From contig NZ_CANLOZ010000002.1 in NCBI RefSeq assembly GCF_947492965.1, forward strand, positions 496,001-560,000: a stretch of 64,000 nucleotides of DNA. The letters are read 5' to 3'. Position 1 is the first letter of the stretch, and each line of letters begins with the position of its first letter. A program made the position numbers and the translations under genes. Below are positions 8,677-17,770 of the stretch, in pieces. Source of the DNA: an uncultured Aquimarina sp. GTDB taxonomy: Bacteria > Bacteroidota > Bacteroidia > Flavobacteriales > Flavobacteriaceae. The notes beneath the pieces were generated by a model. The model was not told the DNA's origin and ran no database searches. It saw only the letters and a program-made list of their open reading frames with translations.

Positions 8677-10380
8677 ATGAAACATTTATCAACTGCTATT
8701 CTTCTAATTTGCCTGAGCATATTTGTCTCGTGCAAAGAGGAAACTAAAACACCAAAAGAGATAATCGAAACGAAAGAAACAAAAGAAGTTACACCTGTAA
8801 CTACTGACAAAATTCCTTTTATATGGGAAGGAGCAAATGTATATTTCTTACTTGCTGATAGATTTAATAATGGAGATACTAGTAACGATGAGGTTCTTGA
8901 TAGAACAAAAGAAACCGCGGTATTACGAGGTTTTGAAGGAGGTGATATTAAAGGAATCATCCAAAAAATTGAAGAAGGGTATTTTGCTAATCTCGGTATT
9001 AATGCACTTTGGGTAAATCCGTTAGTGGAACAAATACACGACAGTGTTGATGAAGGTACTGGAAACACCTATCCTTTTCATGGATATTGGGCTAAGGATT
9101 GGACAAGAATAGATCCTAACTTTGGAACTTATGATGACTTAAAAAAACTTGTAGAAGTTGCGCATAAAAATGGAATTAGAATTCTAATGGATGTTGTAAT
9201 TAACCATACAGGTCCTGTTACAGAAAAAGATCCCGTTTGGTCCGATGATTGGGTAAGAACTGGACCTCAATGTTCTTACAAAGATTATGAAACAGCTGTA
9301 AAATGTACTTTAGTAGCTAATCTACCAGATGTAAAAACTGAAAGTGATGAAGAAGTAAAGTTACCAGAACCTTTACTAAAAAAATGGAAAGAAGAAGGAC
9401 GTTTGGAAAGTGAAATGGATGAACTTGAAATCTTTTTTGCTAAAACTGGGCTTAAAAAAACACCTAAAAATTATATTATCAAGTGGTTAACAGATTACGT
9501 TAGAGAATTAGGTATTGATGGCTATCGTGTAGATACAGTAAAACATGTGGAAGAAGGTGTCTGGACTGTACTGGCGGAACAAGCTAAACTTGCATTTGCC
9601 GAATGGAAAAAGAATAATCCCGAAAAAGTATTGGATAATAACGAATTTTATGTTCTAGGAGAATTATATGGATATGGAATTGACGGTAAACGTTTTTATG
9701 ATTTTGGTGACCGCAAAGTTGATTATTATGCCAATGGATTTGACAACCTTATTAATTTTCAATTTAAATATGACGCGAAAAAATTAGACTACGAGAAATT
9801 GTATAGTAAATATAGTGCAGCGCTTCATACTGGATTAATTGGAAAAAGTGTGATGAATTATATCAGTTCTCATGATGATGGTGATCCATTTGATAAAGAA
9901 AGAAAAAAGACTTTTGAATCAGCTACTAAGCTTTTATTAACTCCTGGAATTTCGCAAGTTTACTACGGTGACGAAACGGCGAGATCATTAATCATAGAAG
10001 GAACTGAAGGTGATGCTACTTTAAGATCAAAGATGAATTGGGAAGATTTGGAAAATGAAGACACTAAATTACTCCTTAAACATTGGCAAAAACTTGGTAA
10101 TTTTAGAAAGAATCATCCATCTATTGGTGCGGGGAAACATAAAATGATCAACGAATCACCATATGTTTTTTCCAGAACTTATAACAAAGATAATATTGTT
10201 GACAAAGTAGTAGTTGGATTAAATCAGAGAAAAGGAACTAAAACCCTTAAAGTAAATACTATTTTTAAGGATGGAACAACCGTTATTGACACCTATTCCG
10301 GTACAGAAACTACTGTAAAAGATGGAAATGCAACCATAAACTCTGATTATGAAATTGTATTATTAGAAGCCATGAAATAG
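8677..10380 (+). CDS. Alpha-amylase-family glycoside hydrolase (GH13) lipoprotein
   Basis: A GH13 enzyme acting on alpha-glucans, probably tethered to an envelope membrane. The ATG at 8677 gives a lipoprotein signal (MKHLSTAILLICLSIFVSC, lipidated Cys at 19); an in-frame ATG at 8656 would add seven residues. The four GH13 regions are present: DVVINH, DGYRVDTVKHV (nucleophile Asp), GELYG (acid/base Glu) and YISSHD (transition-state Asp). A C-terminal beta-sandwich follows. The 567-residue length fits a single-domain amylase. It is followed by a very strong terminator, so it is likely monocistronic. Together with the pullulanase at 28.7 kb it suggests starch or glycogen use. Confidence 0.88.
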   Translation: MKHLSTAILLICLSIFVSCKEETKTPKEIIETKETKEVTPVTTDKIPFIWEGANVYFLLADRFNNGDTSNDEVLDRTKETAVLRGFEGGDIKGIIQKIEEGYFANLGINALWVNPLVEQIHDSVDEGTGNTYPFHGYWAKDWTRIDPNFGTYDDLKKLVEVAHKNGIRILMDVVINHTGPVTEKDPVWSDDWVRTGPQCSYKDYETAVKCTLVANLPDVKTESDEEVKLPEPLLKKWKEEGRLESEMDELEIFFAKTGLKKTPKNYIIKWLTDYVRELGIDGYRVDTVKHVEEGVWTVLAEQAKLAFAEWKKNNPEKVLDNNEFYVLGELYGYGIDGKRFYDFGDRKVDYYANGFDNLINFQFKYDAKKLDYEKLYSKYSAALHTGLIGKSVMNYISSHDDGDPFDKERKKTFESATKLLLTPGISQVYYGDETARSLIIEGTEGDATLRSKMNWEDLENEDTKLLLKHWQKLGNFRKNHPSIGAGKHKMINESPYVFSRTYNKDNIVDKVVVGLNQRKGTKTLKVNTIFKDGTTVIDTYSGTETTVKDGNATINSDYEIVLLEAMK

Positions 10381-10403
10381 GCAGTAATAGTAAAGACTCA
10401 CTT

Positions 10404-10443
10404 AAATAGGACGGCTCAAATCATGATTTGAGCCGTCCTATTT
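10404..10443. terminator. Perfect 40-bp palindromic terminator after the amylase gene
   Basis: The 20-base arms 10404-10423 and 10424-10443 are exact reverse complements. The arm contains AGGACGGCTCAAATCA. The plus-strand copy runs straight into TTTTGTTTTG. As RNA this would be a very stable hairpin and should terminate in either direction. It lies 24 bases after the amylase stop. Confidence 0.85.
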
Positions 10444-10515
10444 TGTTTTGGGGCGCAGTACTAAGAAACGATTCAGACATTTGAACCATCAAACAATCTA
10501 AAAATCGTTTCAGTT

Positions 10516-11040
10516 ATGAAAACAGTGATCAAAAGAATTATCCAACCTATTACAATGAAGCATTGGTCAGCAGATTTATTATTTGCCTTTCCAAGAATTG
10601 TATGTGGTTATTTTTTAGCAGTAAATTTTGGGGGAAGTAAATTTGGAGTTCCTTGGAGTCCTGAAGGTTCTCCTGATCTAAGATTCCTAGAAGTTGTAGA
10701 GTGGTTTCCAAAAGACATAGCAGAATACGGAGGCGTATTTGCCATGTTTCCAGTATTCTTCGCATGGATGGGTGCAGCAAGTGAAGCCATTGGAGGCGTT
10801 TTTTTATCTCTTGGTTTTAAGACTAGAGTCGCATCATTTTTTATCATTTGTACAATGCTAGTAGCCATTATCTTCCAAAAATGGGATCAAGGACTATGGG
10901 GTATGTTGCCTGCCATGGGATTCCTATGGATTGGGATTTATAATCTCATTTTAGGATCAGGGAGATTTGGAATTGACTATGTATTAACTAAGAAGTGGTC
11001 ATTTAAAACTAATAATAAATTAACACAAAATTTCATTTAA
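10516..11040 (+). CDS. DoxX-family membrane protein
   Basis: A 174-residue protein with four predicted membrane helices. The DoxX-like features are FPRIVCGYFLAVNFGGSKFG near the start and FFAWMGAASEAIGGVFLSLGF in the middle. The family is loosely linked to respiratory or redox membrane complexes, but no specific reaction can be assigned. It precedes the GIN-domain gene by 12 bases, so the two are probably co-transcribed. Confidence 0.75.
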   Translation: MKTVIKRIIQPITMKHWSADLLFAFPRIVCGYFLAVNFGGSKFGVPWSPEGSPDLRFLEVVEWFPKDIAEYGGVFAMFPVFFAWMGAASEAIGGVFLSLGFKTRVASFFIICTMLVAIIFQKWDQGLWGMLPAMGFLWIGIYNLILGSGRFGIDYVLTKKWSFKTNNKLTQNFI

Positions 11041-11052
11041 AAAAATAATGTC

Positions 11053-11934
11053 ATGAGAAATATCACACATTTAATTGTTCTATTCATAAGTATTACAGCA
11101 GTGGCACAAATAAGAGGTAACAAAGAAATTGTTACTAAAACTTATAACGCTAATAACATTACGAAGGTAAAAATTAACTTTTACGCACAAGTAATTATAG
11201 ACCAATCGAAAGAAGAAAGCATTACAATAACTACTGATTCTAATTTATTAGAATACATTGATAAAGAAATAATAAACGGTACTTTATATTTGGATCAAAA
11301 AGAATGGATATCTCCATCAGAAAATGTAAAAATAGTAATTGGCGCTCCTAATCTAAGAGTTGTAGAAAGTGGAACTCATGATATAACCAGAATCATAAAT
11401 CTAAATAATGATTACATACAGATTTTGGCACCTATTGGTAAAATATTTCTAGAAGGAAAAACAAAAGAATTACGAATTGGTGCAGAAATGGCTTCAGTTA
11501 ATGCATCTAATTTAATAGCAGAAAATGCACGTATTGATATTTGGAGCCGTGGCAGTGCCAAAGTACGAGTAATAGAAGAATTAACAACAAATTTGAATAA
11601 AAATGCAAAATTGGAGGTTTTGAATACTCCTAAAAAAATAAAAGGAGATATAAAAAGAATAGCTTCAAAAACTAAAAAAATCAAAAATCCTAATGCTAAG
11701 TTTATCAAATTTAAAATAAAAAATAACTCAATTACCAGAAATCAATTCTATGTTGTTGGGCCAAAACCTGATGGATCAAGATTTAGTTATGGTTTTCCTA
11801 TGATGCCACAAGCAACTAGAAAGGAAAACTGGACTGTCGGAACTAAAGTATATAAAGTGAGTACTTTAGGAAAACGTAGGCTATTAATTACTATAAAACC
11901 TGAAAATGAAAATACTACAGTAGCATTATTTTAA
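11053..11934 (+). CDS. Secreted GIN-domain (DUF2807) protein
   Basis: A 293-residue protein with a signal peptide (MRNITHLIVLFISITAVAQ). Residues about 30-200 match the 'putative auto-transporter adhesin head GIN' pattern: NITKVKINFYAQVIIDQ, then short repeated beta-strand units with periodic Gly/Asn/Ala, consistent with a small right-handed beta-helix. The C-terminal third (about 205-293) is basic and does not match the family, so this is longer than a minimal GIN protein. Function unknown; periplasmic or cell-surface. Likely operon with the DoxX gene. Confidence 0.75.
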   Translation: MRNITHLIVLFISITAVAQIRGNKEIVTKTYNANNITKVKINFYAQVIIDQSKEESITITTDSNLLEYIDKEIINGTLYLDQKEWISPSENVKIVIGAPNLRVVESGTHDITRIINLNNDYIQILAPIGKIFLEGKTKELRIGAEMASVNASNLIAENARIDIWSRGSAKVRVIEELTTNLNKNAKLEVLNTPKKIKGDIKRIASKTKKIKNPNAKFIKFKIKNNSITRNQFYVVGPKPDGSRFSYGFPMMPQATRKENWTVGTKVYKVSTLGKRRLLITIKPENENTTVALF

Positions 11935-12300
11935 TAGATATGTCCTAAAAAGAACTTACCTCCTGTATTCAAGGAGGTAAGTGTTGGGGAAAACAAAAAA
12001 AGTAAGGGAAAAATTGTAATTGGAATACTTTTCAAAGATAAAGAGGATTAAGGAATTATGGTTACGGTTTAACCTCAAACTTTAGCTGGAATACAAGCAT
12101 TACGTAAAATTATTCCAAATAAACGATTATTTATCAGCATATTAAGGGGAAAATTCCTCTAATTATTAATTTTACTTTTTTTTAATTTATTTTTTTTGGC
12201 CTAAAAAATAAATTTATTGTTTTAAAAGATTTTAAAGAAGTATATAAAGAGTTAAATTTGCCGAAATCATTTTTTTAAAACCCTACTAATTATATAATCC
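11935..12300. other. Intergenic region with an inverted repeat and AT-rich promoter zone
   Basis: Between the GIN gene and the next gene I see no coding frame. A perfect 10-bp inverted repeat (ACTTACCTCC at 11954-11963, GGAGGTAAGT at 11973-11982, 9-nt loop) follows the GIN stop. On the minus strand it runs into TTCTTTTT, so it looks more like a terminator in that orientation. The remainder (about 12160-12300) is extremely AT-rich and holds the -7-like box listed next. Confidence 0.6.
12253..12260 (+). promoter_or_regulatory. -7-like promoter element TAAATTTG
   Basis: Exact match to the Bacteroidota -7 consensus TAnnTTTG, 40 bases before the TTG start at 12301. No convincing -33 TTG lies at the usual distance, so this is a candidate only. 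Confidence 0.4.
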
Positions 12301-12666
12301 TTGGAAAATAAAAAGGCACTCAAATTAATTGACAAGATTCTGGCCGATATTGAAACATCTGGAATAAATACGGACACATTAATAGAAGATCTTAAGGATT
12401 TAAGGTCTTATGCACTAGAACAGCAAGTACCTTTAGTGGTTAAAGTATTAAGACTTACTTACGAACATATAGAAGAAAATGATAGTTTCTTAATACCAAT
12501 CCCAGATGATGATCCAATAGAAGATACTGAGGTTGCACCAGAAAACAATAGTGAAGTAGATCCTGTAGAGAGTTTAATGTATTTAATTTCTTTATTAAAA
12601 GATATTAAGAACAAAATGAATATCATGGATTTATCTGATTATAGAGATGCCCTGAACGCATTCTAA
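12301..12666 (+). CDS. Conserved acidic hypothetical protein, TTG start
   Basis: A 121-residue, strongly acidic, soluble protein starting ENKKALKLIDKILADIETSG, with no signal peptide or membrane helix. The middle has an Asp/Glu/Pro-rich linker (IPIPDDDPIEDTE) between two helical parts. An in-frame stop sits one codon upstream of the TTG at 12301 (TAA 12295-12297), and the next ATG would remove most of the protein, so TTG initiation is well supported. I recall similar proteins in other flavobacteria but no assigned function. A -7-like box precedes it and a terminator follows it, so it is probably its own transcription unit. Confidence 0.75.
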   Translation: MENKKALKLIDKILADIETSGINTDTLIEDLKDLRSYALEQQVPLVVKVLRLTYEHIEENDSFLIPIPDDDPIEDTEVAPENNSEVDPVESLMYLISLLKDIKNKMNIMDLSDYRDALNAF

Positions 12667-12691
12667 CGATCACTCTATTTAATAATATTAT

Positions 12692-12722
12692 AAAAAAGAC
12701 TTTGATTATCAAGGTCTTTTTT
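12692..12722 (+). terminator. Rho-independent terminator
   Basis: A6GACTTTGA (12692-12705) pairs with TCAAGGTCTTTTTT (12709-12722) with one G-U pair and a 3-nt loop. It lies 25 bases after the stop of the acidic protein gene. The A and T runs make it potentially bidirectional. Confidence 0.75.
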
Positions 12723-12838
12723 CATTGATACAAAACAATAAATCTTTCAAAAAAAAGTTTAGTTAATTCTTGTAATAATAATAACAAGTTGACGACAAAA
12801 TTTATGATTTTATAAACGTCTAAGAATCATTAAAATAT

Positions 12839-12846
12839 TATTTTTG
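12839..12846 (+). promoter_or_regulatory. -7-like promoter element TATTTTTG
   Basis: Matches TAnnTTTG and ends 22 bases before the ATG at 12868. It overlaps the in-frame TTG at 12844, so it argues against that longer start for the VTT protein. Confidence 0.4.
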
Positions 12847-12867
12847 TTGCCTTGTGGAAAAATTGTT

Positions 12868-13485
12868 ATGAAAATGAATCCCCGATCTGTTAAAAAAACA
12901 CGATTACAATTATTACATCAGTATTATAGCTATACTGGTTTTTATAAGTTTTTAGGAACTAGCCTTAAAAAAGCCTTACCTCCTATTCTATTGTTCATTG
13001 CTGGACTATTAATTATTAATTATTTCGTAATTAATATTAATGACTTATTGATCTATGTAACAGAAAACTACGCGGATTATATTGTTTTTAGTGTATTTTT
13101 CGCTTCAGAATCCCTTTTAGGACTTATTCCACCAGAAATTTTTATTGCTTGGAGTGATAAAGCTGCAAGTCCTATTTTATATCTATCTATATTGGCTTTA
13201 CTATCCTATCTTGGAGGTGTTATATCTTATTTTATAGGAAAGGCAATCACCAAAATACCATCAGTACACGAATACTTAGAAGTAAAAATGGCAAAACACA
13301 TAAAAAATACTCGAAAATGGGGAGGTTTTTTAATTGTAGTGGGTGCATTGTTACCAATTCCATTTTCCATTACTAGTATAGCCGCTGGTATGATTAGATA
13401 TTCTTTCGTAAGTTATCTTTTATTTGGATTACTTCGATTTGTACGATTTTATTTGTACGCGCTAGCTATTTTTAATTTAGTGTAG
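12868..13485 (+). CDS. VTT-domain (DedA/SNARE-associated-like) membrane protein
   Basis: A 205-residue membrane protein with about five hydrophobic segments. The second half contains the VTT-type hallmark GGFLIVVGALLPIPFSITSIAAG; the proline and the glycine after the re-entrant segment are conserved in the DedA/TMEM41 superfamily. Members are implicated in lipid scrambling and membrane homeostasis, but this short, divergent branch is uncharacterised. The ATG at 12868 is chosen over an upstream TTG because a -7-like box overlaps the latter. It precedes the MscS gene by 29 bases, so the two are probably co-transcribed. Confidence 0.75.
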   Translation: MKMNPRSVKKTRLQLLHQYYSYTGFYKFLGTSLKKALPPILLFIAGLLIINYFVININDLLIYVTENYADYIVFSVFFASESLLGLIPPEIFIAWSDKAASPILYLSILALLSYLGGVISYFIGKAITKIPSVHEYLEVKMAKHIKNTRKWGGFLIVVGALLPIPFSITSIAAGMIRYSFVSYLLFGLLRFVRFYLYALAIFNLV

Positions 13486-13514
13486 ATATATAGCTCTCGT
13501 TTTTATTTCTAAAA

Positions 13515-14753
13515 ATGCAAGATCTAACAAGATTCTTTTACAAGCTCCTCGTAGAAAATAATGTTTCTACACAACTAGCCGAATATCTTAATGTAATTAT
13601 AGGAATCTTAGTTTTACTACTAGTTGTTTTTATACTTGATCGAATTATTCATAAAGTAGTATTAAGTTTATTTAGAAAGTATGCTTCTAAATCAAAAAAT
13701 ACCTTTGATGATTATTTGGTAAAAAACAAAACCTTTGATTACCTATCTCATATCATACCGCTATCGATATGTGTTTGGGTAATACCAAAGTTATTTATAG
13801 CATTTCCAGTTGCCGAATATTATTTAGAAGTAATATTTGATATTTTGGTAATCGGATTAACCATCTGGATTGTAAGAAGTATCTTAAGAACATTCCGTGA
13901 TTTTTTAAAGTCTTTAAACTCCTTTAAAGATAAGCCGATAGATAGTTATGTACAAATTTTTATGATCATCGTCTGGGCTATTGGCAGTATCTTTATATTT
14001 TCTTCTCTTACTGGAAAATCTATTTGGACTTTTCTCACTGCTCTAGGAGCAATGTCTGCGGTAATTCTTTTAATTTTTAAAGATAGTATTCTTGGTTTTG
14101 TAGCCAGCATACAGGTTGCAGTAAATGATACAGTGAGAATTGGAGATTGGATTACTATGGATAAATACGGCGCCGATGGTGATGTAATCGAAATTAATTT
14201 ATCTTCTGTGAAAGTACAGAACTTTGACAAAACTATTACCACTATACCCACCTATCATCTTACTTCGGAATCGTTTAGAAATTGGCGAGGAATGATGGAT
14301 TCTGGAGGAAGAAGAATAAAAAGAGCCATTTTAATCAAAGCTTCTAGTATTCGATTCTTATCCGAATCTGATATTATCGAACTTCAAAAAATCTCTTTAA
14401 TCGAAGAGTATATAAAAGCTTCACAAGAAAGTATAACTAATTACAATACAGAAAAACAGATCAACAAAGATATTTTAATCAATGGCCGTAATTTATCCAA
14501 TATGGGATTATTTAGAAAATATGTAGAGTTATATCTACAAAATCATCCTTATGTAAATAATGAAATGACCATAATGAGTCGTCAACTAGCACCTACACCT
14601 TATGGAACTCCATTAGAGATTTATGCGTTTAGTAATGATAAAGAATGGAAAAACTATGAAAAAATAGTTGCCGACATCTTTGATCATTTACTTTCTGCGA
14701 TTACTTATTTCCATTTAGAGGTTTTTGAGCTGGATTTCCCAAATAAAAATTGA
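13515..14753 (+). CDS. Mechanosensitive ion channel, MscS/YbdG type
   Basis: A 412-residue inner-membrane channel. An N-terminal helix and four to five membrane segments are followed by the pore helix region (SIWTFLTALGAMSAVILLIFKD). The MscS beta-domain follows with VNDTVRIGDWITM and VIEINLSSVKVQNFDKTITTIPTYHL, then a C-terminal domain of about 150 residues. The long C-terminus and the FRNWRGM segment resemble E. coli YbdG (MscM) rather than the short MscS. It protects against osmotic downshock. Downstream of the VTT gene. Confidence 0.88.
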   Translation: MQDLTRFFYKLLVENNVSTQLAEYLNVIIGILVLLLVVFILDRIIHKVVLSLFRKYASKSKNTFDDYLVKNKTFDYLSHIIPLSICVWVIPKLFIAFPVAEYYLEVIFDILVIGLTIWIVRSILRTFRDFLKSLNSFKDKPIDSYVQIFMIIVWAIGSIFIFSSLTGKSIWTFLTALGAMSAVILLIFKDSILGFVASIQVAVNDTVRIGDWITMDKYGADGDVIEINLSSVKVQNFDKTITTIPTYHLTSESFRNWRGMMDSGGRRIKRAILIKASSIRFLSESDIIELQKISLIEEYIKASQESITNYNTEKQINKDILINGRNLSNMGLFRKYVELYLQNHPYVNNEMTIMSRQLAPTPYGTPLEIYAFSNDKEWKNYEKIVADIFDHLLSAITYFHLEVFELDFPNKN

Positions 14754-14783
14754 CTTTTTCTCTGAGCAATCTGTTACGAACCT

Positions 14784-14791
14784 TACCTTTG
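14784..14791 (+). promoter_or_regulatory. -7-like promoter element TACCTTTG
   Basis: Exact TAnnTTTG match 28 bases before the DUF3817 ATG, in the 65-base gap after the MscS gene. No -33 TTG is seen at a good distance. Confidence 0.4.
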
Positions 14792-14818
14792 CGGATATTA
14801 TAAATTAAGTATTTGCAT

Positions 14819-15097
14819 ATGACTACTATTTTCAGACTTATAAGTTATTTAGAAGGAATTTCTTATCTACTTATTTTGTTTGTTACCATGCCGTTAAAAT
14901 ATTTATTTGCTTCTCCTGAGCCCAATAAAGTGATTGGTATGGCACACGGATTTTTATTTTTATTATATATCGTTTTTGCTTTCCTGATTAAACCGGAAAA
15001 AAAATGGAATAATAAAACACTAATTATTGTTCTTTTATGTTCCATTATACCATTTGGAACCTTTTGGATGGATAAAAAATATCTTTCTAAAAGTTAA
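14819..15097 (+). CDS. DUF3817 family small membrane protein
   Basis: A 92-residue protein with three membrane helices. It starts MTTIFRLISYLEGISYLLIL and contains the family's conserved glutamate (YLEGISY), MPLKY and GMAHGFLF, and ends near FWMDKKY. The DUF3817 family is uncharacterised. A TTG two codons upstream is a weaker start choice. Its last 11 bases overlap the convergent gene ending at 15087. Confidence 0.8.
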   Translation: MTTIFRLISYLEGISYLLILFVTMPLKYLFASPEPNKVIGMAHGFLFLLYIVFAFLIKPEKKWNNKTLIIVLLCSIIPFGTFWMDKKYLSKS

Positions 15098-15638
15098 TTG
15101 TTCCATTAAAATCTCCTTCAAATCTACTGTGTAGATTGATAACCGAATGAAATCCGTTCTGTCTTGGTTGTAGTGAAACACTACCATCTCTTAGTTCGAT
15201 TGGCTGATTATTCAGGATAACTTCTGCAATTCGGTTGTTCTCTGAACATTCGCAAGAATTATAACTATGGTAATTATAGTCCTGTGGATTTGCAGTAATT
15301 AATAATATCTCTAGTATATCACCAGAATCCAAAGCGTAAATAAGGCGCTCTTCTCCCCCATTATATGATTCTAACTGTGCATCGGTTACTTGATATATTT
15401 GTCTGCCGTATGGCCCGTTTTGATTTTGGATTTCACCGAAAGAAATATTTTCATAAACAGGTTTCGGTGGTCTAGAAATAACTTCTGGATTTGGTTTTCT
15501 CCCAACAACAATTACTTCTGGAATAGGAAGATCTATATTGATATCTACCGAAACTCCTCCTCCAATCCTAATTTGACTAAAAGATTGATTAGCTATGATT
15601 AAAGAAAAGATAATTACTAAACAATGATTGGTTTTCAT
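15087..15638 (-). CDS. Small secreted protein of unknown function
   Basis: A 183-residue protein with a signal peptide (MKTNHCLVIIFSLIIANQSFS, cleaved near FSQ). The mature part starts with a Gly/Val-rich strand, then a proline-rich stretch (IPEVIVVGRKPNPEV, RPPKPVYENIS), then a globular part with a Cys-x-Cys pair in NSCECSENN. I do not recognise the family. The start codon lies at the inner end of an 11-bp inverted repeat (15637-15672). It is downstream of the 7TM-HD gene on the same strand and overlaps the DUF3817 gene tail by 11 bases. Confidence 0.65.
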   Translation of the reverse strand: MKTNHCLVIIFSLIIANQSFSQIRIGGGVSVDINIDLPIPEVIVVGRKPNPEVISRPPKPVYENISFGEIQNQNGPYGRQIYQVTDAQLESYNGGEERLIYALDSGDILEILLITANPQDYNYHSYNSCECSENNRIAEVILNNQPIELRDGSVSLQPRQNGFHSVINLHSRFEGDFNGTINF

Positions 15639-15672
15639 AGTACTTCAATTTGATGATTTTGTGAAGTACTAT
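15637..15672 (-). repeat. 11-bp perfect inverted repeat that includes the start codon region
   Basis: ATAGTACTTCA (15637-15647) and TGAAGTACTAT (15662-15672) are exact reverse complements separated by 14 bases. On the minus strand the second arm ends in the first two bases of the ATG of the secreted-protein gene. It could be a protein-binding site or an RNA hairpin hiding the start codon. There is no T tract, so it is not a classic terminator for the upstream HD gene. Confidence 0.6.
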
Positions 15673-15700
15673 CCTAATCAAATAGCATACCAGAATCTAT

Positions 15701-17770
15701 TTATTCTGGATATTCTATTCTTAAATGATAAATATTTGTAAGCTTTCTTTTAAACACTTTTTTTACCTGCTGAATTTCTTTAAATGTAATATTTGCATTT
15801 AAAAACTGTCCATCATCCATTTGCTTATTCACAATTTTTTCTACAAATGAATCAATAAGGCTACTAGTAGGGTTTTTTAAGCTTTTAGATGCCGCTTCCA
15901 CACTATCACTCATCATAAGAATAGCTGTTTCCTTGGAAAAAGGCTTAGGACCAGGATATTGAAAATCTTCAATATTTACATTTTCATTTATTTCTTTCGC
16001 TTTCATATAGAAATAATAAACCGTACTGGTACCATGATGTGTTCTTATAAAATCAATTACCCGATCTGGCAAATTATACTTTTTAGCAATTTCGATTCCT
16101 CTAATTACATGATTAATGATAATCTTTGCGCTCTCTTTTGGAGATAATATATCATGAGCATTTCCAGAAGCGGTTTGATTCTCCGTAAAATATGTAGGAT
16201 TTGCCATTTTACCAATATCATGATATAAGGCTCCTACCCTTACCAACATGGCATTAGCACCAATTTCATTTGCAGCAGCTTCAGCTATATTTGCAACATT
16301 AAGAGAATGGTGAAATGTTCCTGGAGCTTTGTCTGATAACTCCTTTAATAAGGAAGAGTTCGTATCACTTAATTCTAATAAAGAAACATCGGAAATAAGC
16401 CCAAACATCTTTTCATAAGCGTAGATCAACGGATGTACAATCAGAGTAGCAAAACCACTGATAATAAATAATCCTATCGTGGTCCAATCAATATCAGTAA
16501 TATTACCTTCCTGAATGATATGAAATGCAATATATGCAAGAATATAGATCATTGTAATCTGACCTACGGTTATAAATAGATTTGCTCTCTTATAAGATTC
16601 TGAAATCGTTAATATCGTAACAATACCAGCGATAATTTGTAAAAACGTATACTCATAGCTATTCGGTACTACAAACCCTAAAATAAGTACAGTAACTACG
16701 TGTGTAAACAATCCTAATCTAGAATCAAAAAAGGCCTTTAGAATCAAAGGTAAAATACACAAAGGAACAATATATATGTAATCGGATTTATATTTTACAA
16801 CCAATGTGGTGATCAATACCATTAATAAGATATTAAAAGCGATAAAGGTTACCTGTGTATTATTATCAAAAATATCTCTTCGATACTTTCTAATAAATAA
16901 TAATAGCATTAATAACGCTAAAGATACTAGTATACCGTATCCAAATACTATCCAATAAAAATTCTTATCACTCCAAACTTGGGATTCATATTCTGCTTTT
17001 AACGACGTTAATATCTGTAGTCGATTACCTTCTACAACTTCCCCTTTGGCAATAATCCTACTACCTTTTGATACACTTCCTCTAGTACTTAATACCTGAG
17101 CAAGTTCATTTTCCAAAGTACTTTCAGTTAATTTTTGATTGAGCGAAACATTAGGTTTTACCAAGTCATAAAAAAGCGCAACAAAACCGCTCTTAAATTT
17201 TACATATTCGCTTTTTTCAATTCTAGAATTGATAAGCGCAGTAACAGAACTAGGTGTTAGAATCTGTCCAAAAGTAATTGCATCTGCTTTATTCCCTTTG
17301 CTAAGAAATATTTGCCGCTTATTTTCATAACTATAGGACTCTTGCAACACACCATATCGATAAATGTCATTAAGTAATATTCTACCGAAGAGTTTTGCTT
17401 GTTTTCCAGAACTACTTTGGTCTAGTGTTTCCAAATTACTTTTGAAAGCAGCGTCATACGTGTCTTTAGCTGCATTTGAAATGATTGTATCATATTCAAA
17501 ATAAGGGATGTTGTTATCTTTAATTCTCTTTTTCTCAGCAGCTATTTCTTCTTCAGTTTTAGCTATAGCAAAATCAAAAGGAGCATATAAATTTTCGTAT
17601 TGCCATGGTTTCCCCTTTGTGAACTCATATTTAAAAACACCTCCTTTTGGAAATAAATAAACAATGAGTACCAGCGTACTTGTGAACAAAAACCCTTTGT
17701 ATAAAAGGGACTGATTTTTATAAAAATTGTTAAAAAAATTCTTCACTTCGATATTCGTATGGGTATCCAA
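15701..17770 (-). CDS. 7TM-HD family phosphohydrolase (PgpH-like, likely c-di-AMP phosphodiesterase)
   Basis: A 689-residue membrane protein. One N-terminal helix is followed by an extracytoplasmic 7TMR-HDED domain (about 50-270), a 7-helix membrane block (about 280-470) and a cytoplasmic HD domain. The HD metal residues are in HHSLNVA, LYHDIGKM and THHGTST, and the family-specific HDILSPKESA is present. This is the architecture of Listeria PgpH, which degrades c-di-AMP; Bacteroidota homologues are often annotated simply as HDIG proteins. The start codon appears to be TTG at 17770, as no in-frame ATG lies nearby. It diverges from the thiolase gene. Confidence 0.88.
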   Translation of the reverse strand: MDTHTNIEVKNFFNNFYKNQSLLYKGFLFTSTLVLIVYLFPKGGVFKYEFTKGKPWQYENLYAPFDFAIAKTEEEIAAEKKRIKDNNIPYFEYDTIISNAAKDTYDAAFKSNLETLDQSSSGKQAKLFGRILLNDIYRYGVLQESYSYENKRQIFLSKGNKADAITFGQILTPSSVTALINSRIEKSEYVKFKSGFVALFYDLVKPNVSLNQKLTESTLENELAQVLSTRGSVSKGSRIIAKGEVVEGNRLQILTSLKAEYESQVWSDKNFYWIVFGYGILVSLALLMLLLFIRKYRRDIFDNNTQVTFIAFNILLMVLITTLVVKYKSDYIYIVPLCILPLILKAFFDSRLGLFTHVVTVLILGFVVPNSYEYTFLQIIAGIVTILTISESYKRANLFITVGQITMIYILAYIAFHIIQEGNITDIDWTTIGLFIISGFATLIVHPLIYAYEKMFGLISDVSLLELSDTNSSLLKELSDKAPGTFHHSLNVANIAEAAANEIGANAMLVRVGALYHDIGKMANPTYFTENQTASGNAHDILSPKESAKIIINHVIRGIEIAKKYNLPDRVIDFIRTHHGTSTVYYFYMKAKEINENVNIEDFQYPGPKPFSKETAILMMSDSVEAASKSLKNPTSSLIDSFVEKIVNKQMDDGQFLNANITFKEIQQVKKVFKRKLTNIYHLRIEYPE

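Noticed and set aside
12060..12074. GGTTA...TAACC short repeat in the 11.9-12.3 kb gap
   Set aside because: Only five paired bases and no T run; not significant.
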